64,000 nt of DNA from contig NZ_JAFFQD010000023.1 of NCBI RefSeq assembly GCF_016918565.1, positions 1 through 64,000 on the forward strand, written 5' to 3'. This stretch comes from Desulfogranum marinum (GTDB taxonomy: Bacteria; Desulfobacterota; Desulfobulbia; Desulfobulbales; Desulfobulbaceae). Positions 45,153 to 54,291 of the stretch are shown piece by piece (positions within the stretch are counted from its first letter, which is position 1; each line of letters starts with the position of its first letter). Position numbers and translations under genes: made by a program. Under the pieces are notes generated by a model. It was not told where the DNA came from. It did no database searches and saw only the letters and a program-made list of their open reading frames with translations.

Positions 45153-45998
45153 TTACTGCTCTCCATTTGACAAATATTTATTTGGCAGTTCCAGATATCG
45201 CCGGCCCTCCTGCAGGCGACCATGTTTTATACAGCCATTCCCATAAATAGTACATTTTCGCTGCAATTCAATGAGGGTAAGGGCTCGCTGTTTTTCACTA
45301 AGACGGCCACCTTCTAACAGATTACACAAAGCCTGTATTCGAAAAGTATCCATCCCCATTCTGTGAATAAACGACAGCTGGTCAGCACGCCCTCCATCTT
45401 TACAGATTAGTGGTGTATCAATTCGCAAAAAAGGAAGCTGACAACTCATTCTGAGCCAAAGATCATAATCTTCGCAACATGGGAGCTGTTCATCAAAAAA
45501 ACCAAATGTTTCAAAGCACGCCTTTTTGGCCATCACTGTCGACATACCCACCATGCACATACGTAAACTTGCCTCAAAAATATCGCCATGCGGAGGATCA
45601 TGTTTCTTTTTCTGATTTACCCTCTTGTCGTTCCTGTACCACATTTCGCGTGTATGGGATATCTGGTAGTGTGGCTGACTAAGCATGGACTGATACTGCT
45701 CTTTCAATTTTCCAGGAAGCCACCAGTCATCGGAATCGAGGAAAGCCACATATTCATACATGCTTGCCCTGATGCCTGCATTCCTGGCAGCGGCAGCACC
45801 ACTGTTTTTCTGATACCGGTATTGTATTGGAACAGGGCTGTCACCAGCTATATTCTGCACAATTTGCGCCGTATTATCCGTAGAACCGTCATCGATTATA
45901 ATCAATTCTGCAGGAGAAAATGTTTGACAAACCACCGACAGGATTGAGCGAGAGAGGAAATCAGCTCGATTAAATGTTGGAATAATAACGGAAATCAC
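45153..45998 (-). CDS. Family 2 glycosyltransferase
   Basis: A 281-residue soluble GT2. SVIIPTFNRADFLSRSILSVVCQT starts the GT-A fold, IIDDGSTDNTAQIV holds the nucleotide Asp, and RNAGIRASMYEYVAFLDSDDWW is the DXD region (DSDD). CCEDYDLWLRM supplies the acceptor ED motif. No TM segments. Sugar and acceptor unknown; probably a surface polysaccharide or LPS. Its only partner is the radical SAM gene 3 nt downstream, an uncommon pairing. Confidence 0.9.
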   Translation of the reverse strand: MISVIIPTFNRADFLSRSILSVVCQTFSPAELIIIDDGSTDNTAQIVQNIAGDSPVPIQYRYQKNSGAAAARNAGIRASMYEYVAFLDSDDWWLPGKLKEQYQSMLSQPHYQISHTREMWYRNDKRVNQKKKHDPPHGDIFEASLRMCMVGMSTVMAKKACFETFGFFDEQLPCCEDYDLWLRMSCQLPFLRIDTPLICKDGGRADQLSFIHRMGMDTFRIQALCNLLEGGRLSEKQRALTLIELQRKCTIYGNGCIKHGRLQEGRRYLELPNKYLSNGEQ

Positions 45999-46126
45999 AG
46001 GGAGAAGTTTTCGATTTAATATTTATTTTTGGCAGTTTTATCAGGTGTGTAGTATACTGCGAAGTTAATTGAAAAGTGATATCTGCCTTCATGGTATTCA
46101 TCTGCTCCGGCGTCGACCGCACATAT

Positions 46127-47626
46127 ATGTACACAGACATACTCATCAATGCAACAACGTATGAAAACCGTATAGCTTTAGTTGAAAACGGCACTCTCCT
46201 GGAATTTCACACTGAGCGTTTTTCTGAAGAAGGCCTTATCGGCAACATCTATCTTGGCCGAGTTGTTCGGGTTTTGCCCGGCATTGATGCAGCCTTTGTT
46301 GATATCGGCCTTGCGAGGACCGGCTTTTTATATGTTGATGACATCATCGTTCCAGCTCAAAGCGGACTCAATCAACAATCTTTTCAACCGGTAGATGGCG
46401 TTGAAAACGGGAAAAAGCATACCAATCGTCCAATAAACGAACTCCTCAAAGAAAACCAACCGATTCTTGTTCAAATAGCCAAAGAACCTATTGGCACCAA
46501 AGGCGCCCGCCTGACCTGCAACATCACCATCCCCTGTCGCAATCTGGTGTACATGCCCCTCACCGATCATATCGGTATATCGAGAAAAATCGAAAATGAA
46601 GGAGTTCGCAATCAACTTAAGGAAAAAATAGAGAAACTTCGTCCCTCGGGAGCGGGTTTCATCATCAGAACGGTTGCTGAAAATATCAGTAGCGATGAAC
46701 TAGAAGCAGACATGGAATTCTTACTGCTTCTTTGGGACGAAATTCTTTCTAAATCAACGAAGGGTAAAGTTCCAAGTCTGATCTACAAGGATCTGGATAT
46801 CATTCTTCGTGCGGTGCGCGATTTTTTCACCGAGAACATCCATGAATTAGTGGTTGACAACCGTGAAGTATATAATCAATTGCTAACCTATGCCAAAACC
46901 TTTGCCCCACACCTGCAACGAAAAATTATTTACTATGATGGAGACGCCCCCCTGTTTGAGTCATATGGAATCGAGGTGGACATCAATTCAGCACTGGATA
47001 AAAAGGTGTGGCTGAGATCAGGAGGCTATATCATCATAGAACCGACTGAAGCACTGACGGTTATTGATGTCAATACTGGTCGATATGTAGGTAAAAATGA
47101 TCTTGCTGAAACCATATTTAAAACAAACATGGAGGCTGTCAAAGAGATTGCCTACCAGTTACGCCTTCGAAATATCGGTGGGATTATAATCATAGACTTT
47201 ATTGACATGGACGATGAACAGGACAGAGAAGACCTGTATAACGCCTTCAAAAAAGCAATGCAGGATGATAAAAGTAAAGTTAATATCCTGAAACTCTCTG
47301 AATTCGGCCTGGTCCAAATGACAAGGAAACGACTTTCAGAGAACCTGATTCAAACCATGTGCGAGCCCTGCTTTTATTGCGGTGGTGATGGATTTATAAA
47401 ATCAAGCCGTACCATATGTTACGAGATATTCAGGAAATTAACAAAAGATGCTCGTAAAATCGAGTGTGCTACAGCAGCTCTGAAAGTGCATCCCAATGTG
47501 GCTGATTTACTGCGAAACGAAGAGGCCGTCCATGTTGACCAATTGGAGCAGGCCACAGGAAAACGGTTTACCATTACTTCCGTTCCTGATATGCATATAA
47601 AGAGATATGAAATTATTTGGAAGTAA
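46127..47626 (+). CDS. rng: Ribonuclease G/E
   Basis: A 500-residue endoribonuclease from the chosen start (MYTDILINAT), which matches the family's usual beginning. An upstream ATG at 46076 adds 17 unlike residues. The S1 domain (about 25-110) has GNIYLGRVVRVLPGIDAAFVDIGL with a short insert. The RNase H-like and DNase I-like catalytic parts contain VIDVNTGRYVG (metal Asp) and IIIIDFIDMDDEQDRE (second Asp). CEPCFYCGGDGF is the Zn-link region. RNase G matures 5' ends of 16S rRNA and decays mRNA. No RNase E scaffold tail is present. No clear Shine-Dalgarno was found for this start. Confidence 0.92.
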   Translation: MYTDILINATTYENRIALVENGTLLEFHTERFSEEGLIGNIYLGRVVRVLPGIDAAFVDIGLARTGFLYVDDIIVPAQSGLNQQSFQPVDGVENGKKHTNRPINELLKENQPILVQIAKEPIGTKGARLTCNITIPCRNLVYMPLTDHIGISRKIENEGVRNQLKEKIEKLRPSGAGFIIRTVAENISSDELEADMEFLLLLWDEILSKSTKGKVPSLIYKDLDIILRAVRDFFTENIHELVVDNREVYNQLLTYAKTFAPHLQRKIIYYDGDAPLFESYGIEVDINSALDKKVWLRSGGYIIIEPTEALTVIDVNTGRYVGKNDLAETIFKTNMEAVKEIAYQLRLRNIGGIIIIDFIDMDDEQDREDLYNAFKKAMQDDKSKVNILKLSEFGLVQMTRKRLSENLIQTMCEPCFYCGGDGFIKSSRTICYEIFRKLTKDARKIECATAALKVHPNVADLLRNEEAVHVDQLEQATGKRFTITSVPDMHIKRYEIIWK

Positions 47627-47835
47627 GTTCGGCATGGTTGCTGTTATCTTGTCATGTTGAAAGAGCTGGAATCAAACAGATCAAGGCAACGAAACAAAAA
47701 GGTATGCGCAAGATACGCATATTCGTGAACTACTATATAATAGTTAGTAACCCTACACCCAACGTCTTGCTAGCAGTCAACCTACTTAGAATGCTTCCCA
47801 TTGGTACTTAACCACAATTTAAAAGAATATATACA

Positions 47836-49227
47836 ATGGCAAGAAAAAATAGAAGGCGTAACACTTCACGCCCCAGTAAAGGCAGTTTCTTTCGTAAATT
47901 TTTCATTACTCTTTTCGTCGGAGTAGTAATTGCGGTTGCCGTCTCAGGGTTTATTTTATTTGAAACGGAAAAACCCACTCTTCTCCTCGAAAAACAAGTA
48001 CATTCTCTCGGCACCAATGTGGATTTTCCACTCAAGGCCGAAGATAAAAAAAGTGGTATTCGGTCGGTTGAAGTTGCACTGGAACAAGATGGCAAAACCA
48101 GCCGGCTTTTTAACCGTTCTTTTGACCGCAAGGCCTGGTTTAAGGATGCAGGTCCCCAAAAGGTGGAGGAAACACTCGTAATCGATGCCCAAAAAGCGCA
48201 ATTGGCTGACGGTCAGGCATCACTGATTATCAGGGTCCGAGACTTTTCGCTTAACTCGATGATGCGAGGTAACGAGACCGTGCAGACCATACCGGTAATG
48301 ATTGACACGAAACCACCTAAGGTTTCCATCACCCATTCTCAAAAATATATTACACCAGGCGGCAGCGGTATAGTTACATACCAGCTTTCGGAATCCTCCC
48401 ATCGCCATGGAGTTCAAATCGACGATCTCTTTTTCCAAGGATTTCCTACGGGTAAAAGCGAGAACCAATTTGTAGCTTATATTGCCCTGCCCTGGAACAG
48501 CGAGGAACCGGTTCTCACAAAAGTGATAGCAGTTGATGAGGCAGGCAATGAGGGAAAATCTCTTTTTTCCTTTACCTTTAAACCCGCCAAGGAAAAAACG
48601 GATAAACTTACGGTGAGTGATGGCTTTTTAAAAAACAAGACCCCGGAATTCGAACAACAGTATCCTGCTATTGAAGGGCAAATGATTGAAAAGTATCTGT
48701 ATGTTAACAATGAAATCCGTAAACAGAACGCAGAACGCATTAAAAACATTTGCACTAATCCCAACAGCGGCCGACTCTGGACGGGTCGTTTTTTGCGAAT
48801 GCCGGGAGCCAAAAAAGCAGGGTTCGCAGATCAAAGAACCTATTATTACAAAGGCAAACCAGTAGATTACCAAACGCACCTCGGCATCGATCTTGCCTCT
48901 ACTGCACGGGCAGATGTACGCGCAGCTAACAGAGGTACAGTTGTTTTTGCTGATTACATGGGTATATACGGCAACATGGTCATCATTGACCATGGACAGG
49001 GTCTTTACAGTCTTTACTCACATTTAAGCCGTATCGACACTGAAAAAGGCACCATCGTTGATATTGATGAGCATATCGGCAATACAGGAACGACAGGTAT
49101 GGCTGGAGGTGACCACCTCCATTTCTCTATTCTTGTGCATGGTATTTTCGTCACCCCTGTAGAATGGTGGGACCAACACTGGATAGATGTGACTATTGAT
49201 GCATTTGTCGGTCCTGACCCGTCTTAA
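47836..49227 (+). CDS. Membrane-anchored M23 metallopeptidase
   Basis: A 463-residue protein with a basic N-terminus, one TM helix (about 19-38), and a long periplasmic part with Ig-like features (about 45-255). A LytM/M23 domain follows (about 345-450). HLGIDLAS gives the first zinc His and Asp, HGQGLYSLYSHLS the catalytic region, and GDHLHFSI the HxH pair. All catalytic ligands are present, so it is probably an active peptidoglycan endopeptidase rather than an EnvC-type activator. It heads a same-strand envelope set with lptF-like and ybhN-like genes. Confidence 0.9.
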   Translation: MARKNRRRNTSRPSKGSFFRKFFITLFVGVVIAVAVSGFILFETEKPTLLLEKQVHSLGTNVDFPLKAEDKKSGIRSVEVALEQDGKTSRLFNRSFDRKAWFKDAGPQKVEETLVIDAQKAQLADGQASLIIRVRDFSLNSMMRGNETVQTIPVMIDTKPPKVSITHSQKYITPGGSGIVTYQLSESSHRHGVQIDDLFFQGFPTGKSENQFVAYIALPWNSEEPVLTKVIAVDEAGNEGKSLFSFTFKPAKEKTDKLTVSDGFLKNKTPEFEQQYPAIEGQMIEKYLYVNNEIRKQNAERIKNICTNPNSGRLWTGRFLRMPGAKKAGFADQRTYYYKGKPVDYQTHLGIDLASTARADVRAANRGTVVFADYMGIYGNMVIIDHGQGLYSLYSHLSRIDTEKGTIVDIDEHIGNTGTTGMAGGDHLHFSILVHGIFVTPVEWWDQHWIDVTIDAFVGPDPS

Positions 49228-49271
49228 TTTTTTTAGCACTTACCTCACAAAACTGACTTGCTGTTTCAAAA

Positions 49272-50711
49272 GTGAAACAATTGCGCCTGCCATTTATATT
49301 GTACAGCTATATAGCTGCTGAACTTCTTGCGCCTTTTTTTGCAAGTTTTATCATTCTTTACTCGGTTTTTTTCCTGGTAAGACTGATTCCCTTGCTTGAA
49401 GTCGTCCTTGAACTACGTATCGGGTTTGCGGATTTCATCCGTCTCTTTAGTTATATTTTTCCCCATATGTTGCTCTATGTCATCCCCATGGCCAGTATGA
49501 CCGGGGTGATCATCGGTTTTACCCGCCTGACCAATGACCGGGAAATTCTCGCCCTGAAAGCCTGTGGAGTCAGTCTTCGCACAATGCTGCCTCCAGTGGT
49601 TATGATTGCCGCATCCATTGCCATTCTTACCGGTTTTTTCTCTATTCGCTTAATTCCTGCAGGTGAACAGGGTATAAAATTGCTCATGTTCCAGCTTGCT
49701 AAAGAAAAAATCGACAAAGGACTCAAAGAGAAAAAATTCACTGAAGCATTGGGAGACCTGGTTGTCTACGTTGATGAAATTGATGAGCAGGAGAACTGGT
49801 ACGGAGTCTATGTTTCTGACATGAGGAACCGTGACCAACCGATAATCACAGTTTCTAAAAGCGGCAGAATGAAGGCTGATGTCAATAAAATGGTTGTCAC
49901 CATTGTTCTTAATGACGGTACGCTGCATAATGCAGAGGGACCCGATAACCAGGTCGTTCGTTTTCAGCGCTATCAGCTTCAAATTCCCCTTCGACCACCA
50001 ACCAGAATAGATGGTGATGATGTCACCCAGATTGGGAAAGGGGCAATGAGCCAAAAACAATTGCTGCACACAGCAGCCCAATTTGGGCCCAATACCAAAA
50101 AAGGGATTGTTTACCTTACGGAATATCACCACCGACTGGTGCTCCCTGTCGGGTGTTTTATTCTCAGTTTACTTGGTCTTCCTCTCGGCCTCCAGGCCGG
50201 TCCTGGAAAACGTGCTGCCGGTATTCCGCTCGGTCTCGGCTTCTTTGTTTTTTATTACATAGCCTTTACCACCGGCAGAGTATTGACCGAAGATATGGTT
50301 CTCCCACTTGTGTTAGGCATGTGGCTCCCCAACTTCCTTTTCCTCCTGCTTACAGTCTATGTTTTTTATAGAGTAGACCGCGAAAAGCCTATACTCCCTG
50401 AAAGGCTGCAGGCAGCAATCAGCAGGCTGTATGAAATGCTCATCCAGCCGTTGATAACCATTGTAGCAACAGGATGGAAGAAAATTATCACCAGAAGAAC
50501 AGAACAAGCTCCGATAAAGGACACTATAAAGCTAGACAAAAATGTCCCTGTACATGCGAATGCAGTGAGCCGTATTTACCATTTTTCAGCATGTGAAGAA
50601 TATAATTGCTCCCAGTGTACCATTGAATTTCTAACATCTACCATTGCCGAAGAATCAGGGTTTAAGCCGTGCCCCTTCTGCAAATCCCTGGTTGAAAAGC
50701 AAAAAACGTGA
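49272..50711 (+). CDS. LptF/LptG permease with Ada-like cysteine tail
   Basis: A 479-residue YjgP/YjgQ-family protein, GTG start. TM helices lie at the N-terminus (about 8-115) and again at about 275-370, with a periplasmic beta-jellyroll between. Typical text: YIFPHMLLYVIPMASMTGVIIGFTRLTNDREILALKACG. With LptB and a partner it extracts LPS from the inner membrane. The tail (about 380-479) is unusual: Cys441, Cys446, Cys449, Cys467 and Cys470 in ACEEYNCSQCTIEF and GFKPCPFC resemble the Ada-type zinc-binding module. LptF normally ends near residue 370. It overlaps the next gene by four bases. Confidence 0.9.
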   Translation: MKQLRLPFILYSYIAAELLAPFFASFIILYSVFFLVRLIPLLEVVLELRIGFADFIRLFSYIFPHMLLYVIPMASMTGVIIGFTRLTNDREILALKACGVSLRTMLPPVVMIAASIAILTGFFSIRLIPAGEQGIKLLMFQLAKEKIDKGLKEKKFTEALGDLVVYVDEIDEQENWYGVYVSDMRNRDQPIITVSKSGRMKADVNKMVVTIVLNDGTLHNAEGPDNQVVRFQRYQLQIPLRPPTRIDGDDVTQIGKGAMSQKQLLHTAAQFGPNTKKGIVYLTEYHHRLVLPVGCFILSLLGLPLGLQAGPGKRAAGIPLGLGFFVFYYIAFTTGRVLTEDMVLPLVLGMWLPNFLFLLLTVYVFYRVDREKPILPERLQAAISRLYEMLIQPLITIVATGWKKIITRRTEQAPIKDTIKLDKNVPVHANAVSRIYHFSACEEYNCSQCTIEFLTSTIAEESGFKPCPFCKSLVEKQKT

Positions 50712-51613
50712 AATTTGTAACCAAACTTGTCATAACCACCCTCCTCTTTGTACTCATCTTTCGTAACATTGACTTTGGGGTAACGTTTGAGGTCGCTTCC
50801 AAGGTCAAGGGAAAAGCCCTTGCCATGGCATTATTCCTGCTGATCTGCAGCAGCTGCACAGCTGCTTTTCGGTGGAGCATCATCATGAAACAAATAGGAT
50901 TCAAGGAGCCATTCTCCTTTTATCTGCAAAGCTACTTTAAAGGTGCCTTTTTCAATCAGGGATTGCCGACCAGTATCGGTGGCGATGGCTTACGAATTTT
51001 AGATACCGCACGCATAGCAGAAAATAAAGAGGACGCTTTTAACGGAGTATTGATAGATCGCATTGTTGGCCTTGGAGGTCTTTTGCTGCTCAACATGACG
51101 GCCCTGCTACAAAATCGTACCCTTTTGCCGCTCCAAGTTTACCACCCCCTTTTGGTGATTATTGTCCTTTCTTTAATAGGACTGGTTGCTTTATTTTTCC
51201 TGCACCATATTGAGCTCTTGAGCAGAATTAAGTTACTTAGATACCTGAACAGACTTTCGCAACGGTATGCCAGCATCTACTCTTCAATAAATGCCATATC
51301 GATACAGGTGACGCTGAGTGTATTAACCCACCTGTTTGCGATGAGTGCCTTCTTTATTCTCGGACATGGTGTCGGGTTGATGTATCCCTTGCAAACGTAC
51401 CTTGCTCTTGTTCCCCCGGTGATCCTGCTTACTATCCTGCCGATATCACTAGCTGGATGGGGAATCCGAGAAGGTGCAATGGTTGGTTTTTTTGTATTGA
51501 TCGGTGCTGATAAAGCCTCCATCCTTTCACTTTCCATCCTGTACGGAATACTTGCCTTAGCTGCCTCACTGCCGGGACTTTTCGTATTTCTAGCGCAGAG
51601 ACAACGCATCTAA
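50708..51613 (+). CDS. YbhN/LPG-synthase-TM family membrane protein
   Basis: A 301-residue multi-TM protein, GTG start overlapping the lptF-like stop (GTGA). KGALYFLQSYFKGAFFNQGLPTSIGGDGLRILDTARI-type text (SYFKGAFFNQGLPTSIGGD) is the UPF0104/lysylphosphatidylglycerol-synthase TM signature, and GWGIREGAMVGFF is conserved near the end. Family members are lipid-linked substrate flippases or membrane transferase parts. The neighbours suggest a role in lipid or LPS handling. Confidence 0.87.
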   Translation: MKFVTKLVITTLLFVLIFRNIDFGVTFEVASKVKGKALAMALFLLICSSCTAAFRWSIIMKQIGFKEPFSFYLQSYFKGAFFNQGLPTSIGGDGLRILDTARIAENKEDAFNGVLIDRIVGLGGLLLLNMTALLQNRTLLPLQVYHPLLVIIVLSLIGLVALFFLHHIELLSRIKLLRYLNRLSQRYASIYSSINAISIQVTLSVLTHLFAMSAFFILGHGVGLMYPLQTYLALVPPVILLTILPISLAGWGIREGAMVGFFVLIGADKASILSLSILYGILALAASLPGLFVFLAQRQRI

Positions 51614-51647
51614 AAAATATCTGCTGTACCCCAATTTAGGAAATATC

Positions 51648-52865
51648 ATGAATATTGACACAATGCGAGCGGTTGACAAGTGGGCCGGAATACCGCTGAC
51701 CTTCTTCCTCACTTTGCCGGTTAAACTTTTCTCTCGCTTCAAAAAAACGCAGGGGAAAAAGCCACAACGTGTTCTGTTTATAGAACTCTCGGAAATGGGG
51801 TCAACCATTCTTGTTAATCCTGCTCTGGAAAAAACGAAAACGCAACTCGGAGCGGAAGTTTTTTTTGTTATATTCCGTAAAAACAAACCCAGCCTTGACC
51901 TGTTGCAAACCATCCCGAATACTAATATATATACTATCCGTGAACACAATATAGCGGTTCTTGCTTTAGATACGCTTGGCTTTCTATTATGGGCCCGCTC
52001 AAAAAGAATCGATACGGTTGTGGATCTTGAACTTTTCTCGCGCTTTACAGCGCTGTTAACCGGCCTTTGCGGTGCTGCTTTCAGGGTTGGTTTTCATAGT
52101 TTTCATAATGAAGGCCTGTACCGTGGCGATCTGCTAACCCATAAAGTTGCCTACAATCCTCATGTACACATTGCCAAAAATTTTATCGCTCTCGTCAATG
52201 CGTTACTTGCTCCATCTAAAGAGCTCCCTTTTTCAAAAACATACATAGATGATAAAGAGATTGAGCTTCCTGTGCTCACCTCATCAGAGGCAGAGATAGC
52301 GTCTATCCGAGCACTCATTAAAAAACGTTACAGTGCTTACGATAGTAAAGTACACAAAATTGTTCTTATCAATCCCAATGCCAGTGAATTATTGCCGCAA
52401 AGACGTTGGATGCCGGAACGATACGTAGAGTTAATCCAGCGAATCCTCAAGACAGATGAGAGTATCATAGTTCTGATTACAGGTGCTCCATCAGAGGCGA
52501 AAGAAGCAGATGAAATGTGTGCCCGAACAGGCAAGGAACAGTGTGTTAATTTTGCAGGAGCCACCCCCTTACAGCAGCTACCAGCCTTGTACAATGTTGC
52601 CACCCTAATGGTGACCAATGATTCCGGACCAGGTCACTTTTCCTCGATTACGGCCTTACCGACCTTTGTCCTTTTTGGACCTGAAACCCCTGCATTATAT
52701 GGATCGTTGGGAAATTCCACGCCAATCTATGCCGGGCTAGCCTGTTCTCCCTGTGTGAGTGCATCCAACCACAGGAAAACACCATGCCAAGATAACAAAT
52801 GCTTGCAGGCTATTTCAGTGGATCAGGTATTTAGCCTTGTTAAAGAACAGCTCCAACAAGGCTGA
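51648..52865 (+). CDS. Family 9 glycosyltransferase (heptosyltransferase-like)
   Basis: A 405-residue GT-B enzyme. VLFIELSEMGSTILVNPAL is the N-terminal domain start, INPNASELLPQRRWMPERYVELI opens the donor domain, and VTNDSGPGHFSSITALPTFVLFGPETP is the nucleotide-sugar signature. A short cysteine-containing stretch (LACSPCVSASNHRKTPCQ) is common in this branch. Transfer of heptose or a similar sugar to the LPS core is the likely role. A basic hydrophobic N-terminus suggests inner-membrane association. Confidence 0.9.
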   Translation: MNIDTMRAVDKWAGIPLTFFLTLPVKLFSRFKKTQGKKPQRVLFIELSEMGSTILVNPALEKTKTQLGAEVFFVIFRKNKPSLDLLQTIPNTNIYTIREHNIAVLALDTLGFLLWARSKRIDTVVDLELFSRFTALLTGLCGAAFRVGFHSFHNEGLYRGDLLTHKVAYNPHVHIAKNFIALVNALLAPSKELPFSKTYIDDKEIELPVLTSSEAEIASIRALIKKRYSAYDSKVHKIVLINPNASELLPQRRWMPERYVELIQRILKTDESIIVLITGAPSEAKEADEMCARTGKEQCVNFAGATPLQQLPALYNVATLMVTNDSGPGHFSSITALPTFVLFGPETPALYGSLGNSTPIYAGLACSPCVSASNHRKTPCQDNKCLQAISVDQVFSLVKEQLQQG

Positions 52866-53075
52866 AGCAGAGCCCAGCCGGCACAGTTGCCTTTTCGCGC
52901 AACCTTTCGGAGTCCTCGCTTACCTCGTTATGTTCGAAAAAAGCTTCCTCGGAGCTCAGCGTTAGACTCCAATAGTAAACATATGACTGTGCTGGTTTTT
53001 TCAAGCATGCCTCAACCTTGAACAACCAATCCAATTATTCAAAATACACTACAGCATGACCAGAGTGGAGATTGC
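52866..53075. other. Intergenic region after GT9
   Basis: No gene or terminator found with confidence between the GT9 stop and the convergent PAP2 stop. Confidence 0.3.
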
Positions 53076-53780
53076 TTAATGGCTCTTCCTTTCCAAGGAT
53101 AGCTTGTCCGGTGCCGGCAACTCTGGTTTTATCCATATAGCAAGGAGTTGACCGACGATATACACTATCCCCCCGGCCCAGAGCGTATCACTAAGAAAAT
53201 GTCCTCCCTGGAGTATCCGGGTAATGCCGACCAAGGTGCCCCACCCAATCCCGATTAATAAGAGAAAACGGGCGTCCTCCCGCCCGAACTTACGAAACAC
53301 AAACCAAGGGCCTATGAGAGCAAAGGCGATGCTGGCGTGGCCTGATGGAAAAGAGCTGTTTGCTCCGGCTTGCCCAGGCTCCCAAAAAAGATGGAACTGA
53401 TGTTGCCCGTTAAACTCCACCACTTCTCTCGGTCTCGGCCTGCCGAGGTTGTCTTTCAGGAGAACATTGGCTATTAATCCGGGGCCCAGCAGCAAAAACA
53501 AGAGTATAAATATGGCTTGTTTTCGAAGGCGTCTTAATGTAACCACTTTGCTTCCAAGTAGCAGGACGAATAAGGCAATCCCACCCGTCAACCAGGCCGG
53601 CAATGGTGCCCACGTGTAAATAAACTCCCAAAAAAATGCATTTACACCTATCCATCCTGTATCTTTATCAAAAACCAGTGCAGCCAGCCATCTGTCTGCA
53701 TCGGTCAACCAAATGAGCAAGGTCGATGCAATCAACACTAAAAGCACTGCAAAAAGTTCGTTAAGCTTGTCTATAAGCAT
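53076..53780 (-). CDS. PAP2-family membrane phosphatase
   Basis: A 234-residue membrane protein with about six TM helices. The three PAP2 motifs are KDNLGRPRP (about 115-123), SSFPSGHAS (about 148-156) and SDTLWAGG in the region of the third motif, with GITRILQGGHFLSD carrying the third His. Such enzymes dephosphorylate undecaprenyl diphosphate or phosphatidic acid, or remove lipid A phosphates, at the periplasmic face. Its place among envelope glycosyltransferases agrees. Single gene on the opposite strand. Confidence 0.92.
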   Translation of the reverse strand: MLIDKLNELFAVLLVLIASTLLIWLTDADRWLAALVFDKDTGWIGVNAFFWEFIYTWAPLPAWLTGGIALFVLLLGSKVVTLRRLRKQAIFILLFLLLGPGLIANVLLKDNLGRPRPREVVEFNGQHQFHLFWEPGQAGANSSFPSGHASIAFALIGPWFVFRKFGREDARFLLLIGIGWGTLVGITRILQGGHFLSDTLWAGGIVYIVGQLLAIWIKPELPAPDKLSLERKSH

Positions 53781-53899
53781 AGAAATGAGATAAATAAAAA
53801 TTGTTGGCGTCGTAAAAAGTCTGATCTATAAGGCGCAGTTTTTGTCCTTAGCCATCTTGAGTGTGTGATGGACTTTTTATGAGTCCATTAAACTTATTA

Positions 53900-54162
53900 T
53901 TACCTAAATCTTGCATGTCAAACATGACAAAAATGCTTTTAATTATGTTTTTTCAGACTGTTGTCGGTTTTATCAACAAGAAATCAGTTCACTTTTTATG
54001 TGAGTTACATTTAAGAGCATTTTTCTCATGCTTGCCACCCTTCGGGATTGCCGATTTTACCGAATCTGCTTTGTTTGCGCACACTTGAAGTACTACGGTA
54101 CGTCTGCGTGTACGCAGCCTCGCACCTTCGGCAAACTTGGCAATTGCAGGATTTAGGTATTA
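53900..54162. repeat. Inverted-repeat-bounded element, ~263 bp
   Basis: The arms TACCTAAATCTTGCA (53901-53915) and TGCAGGATTTAGGTA (54145-54159) are inverted repeats with one mismatch. The interior is non-coding, with a small palindrome CTGCGTGTACGCAG near 54102. The right arm shares an 18-mer with 5146-5163. Structure suggests a MITE-like element; no target duplication was confirmed. The rest of the interval 53781-54291 holds nothing recognised. Confidence 0.55.
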
Positions 54163-54291
54163 TTAAAATACGTTAAAATATATCAAGGTAGCCGCAACCA
54201 ATTCATTGTCCTTTTTTCAATCTATATAGCCCTCTTGAAGACTCCAGGCAACGAATCTCTTGCCATGTGAAAAGCTGAATCTTTTAAGATA

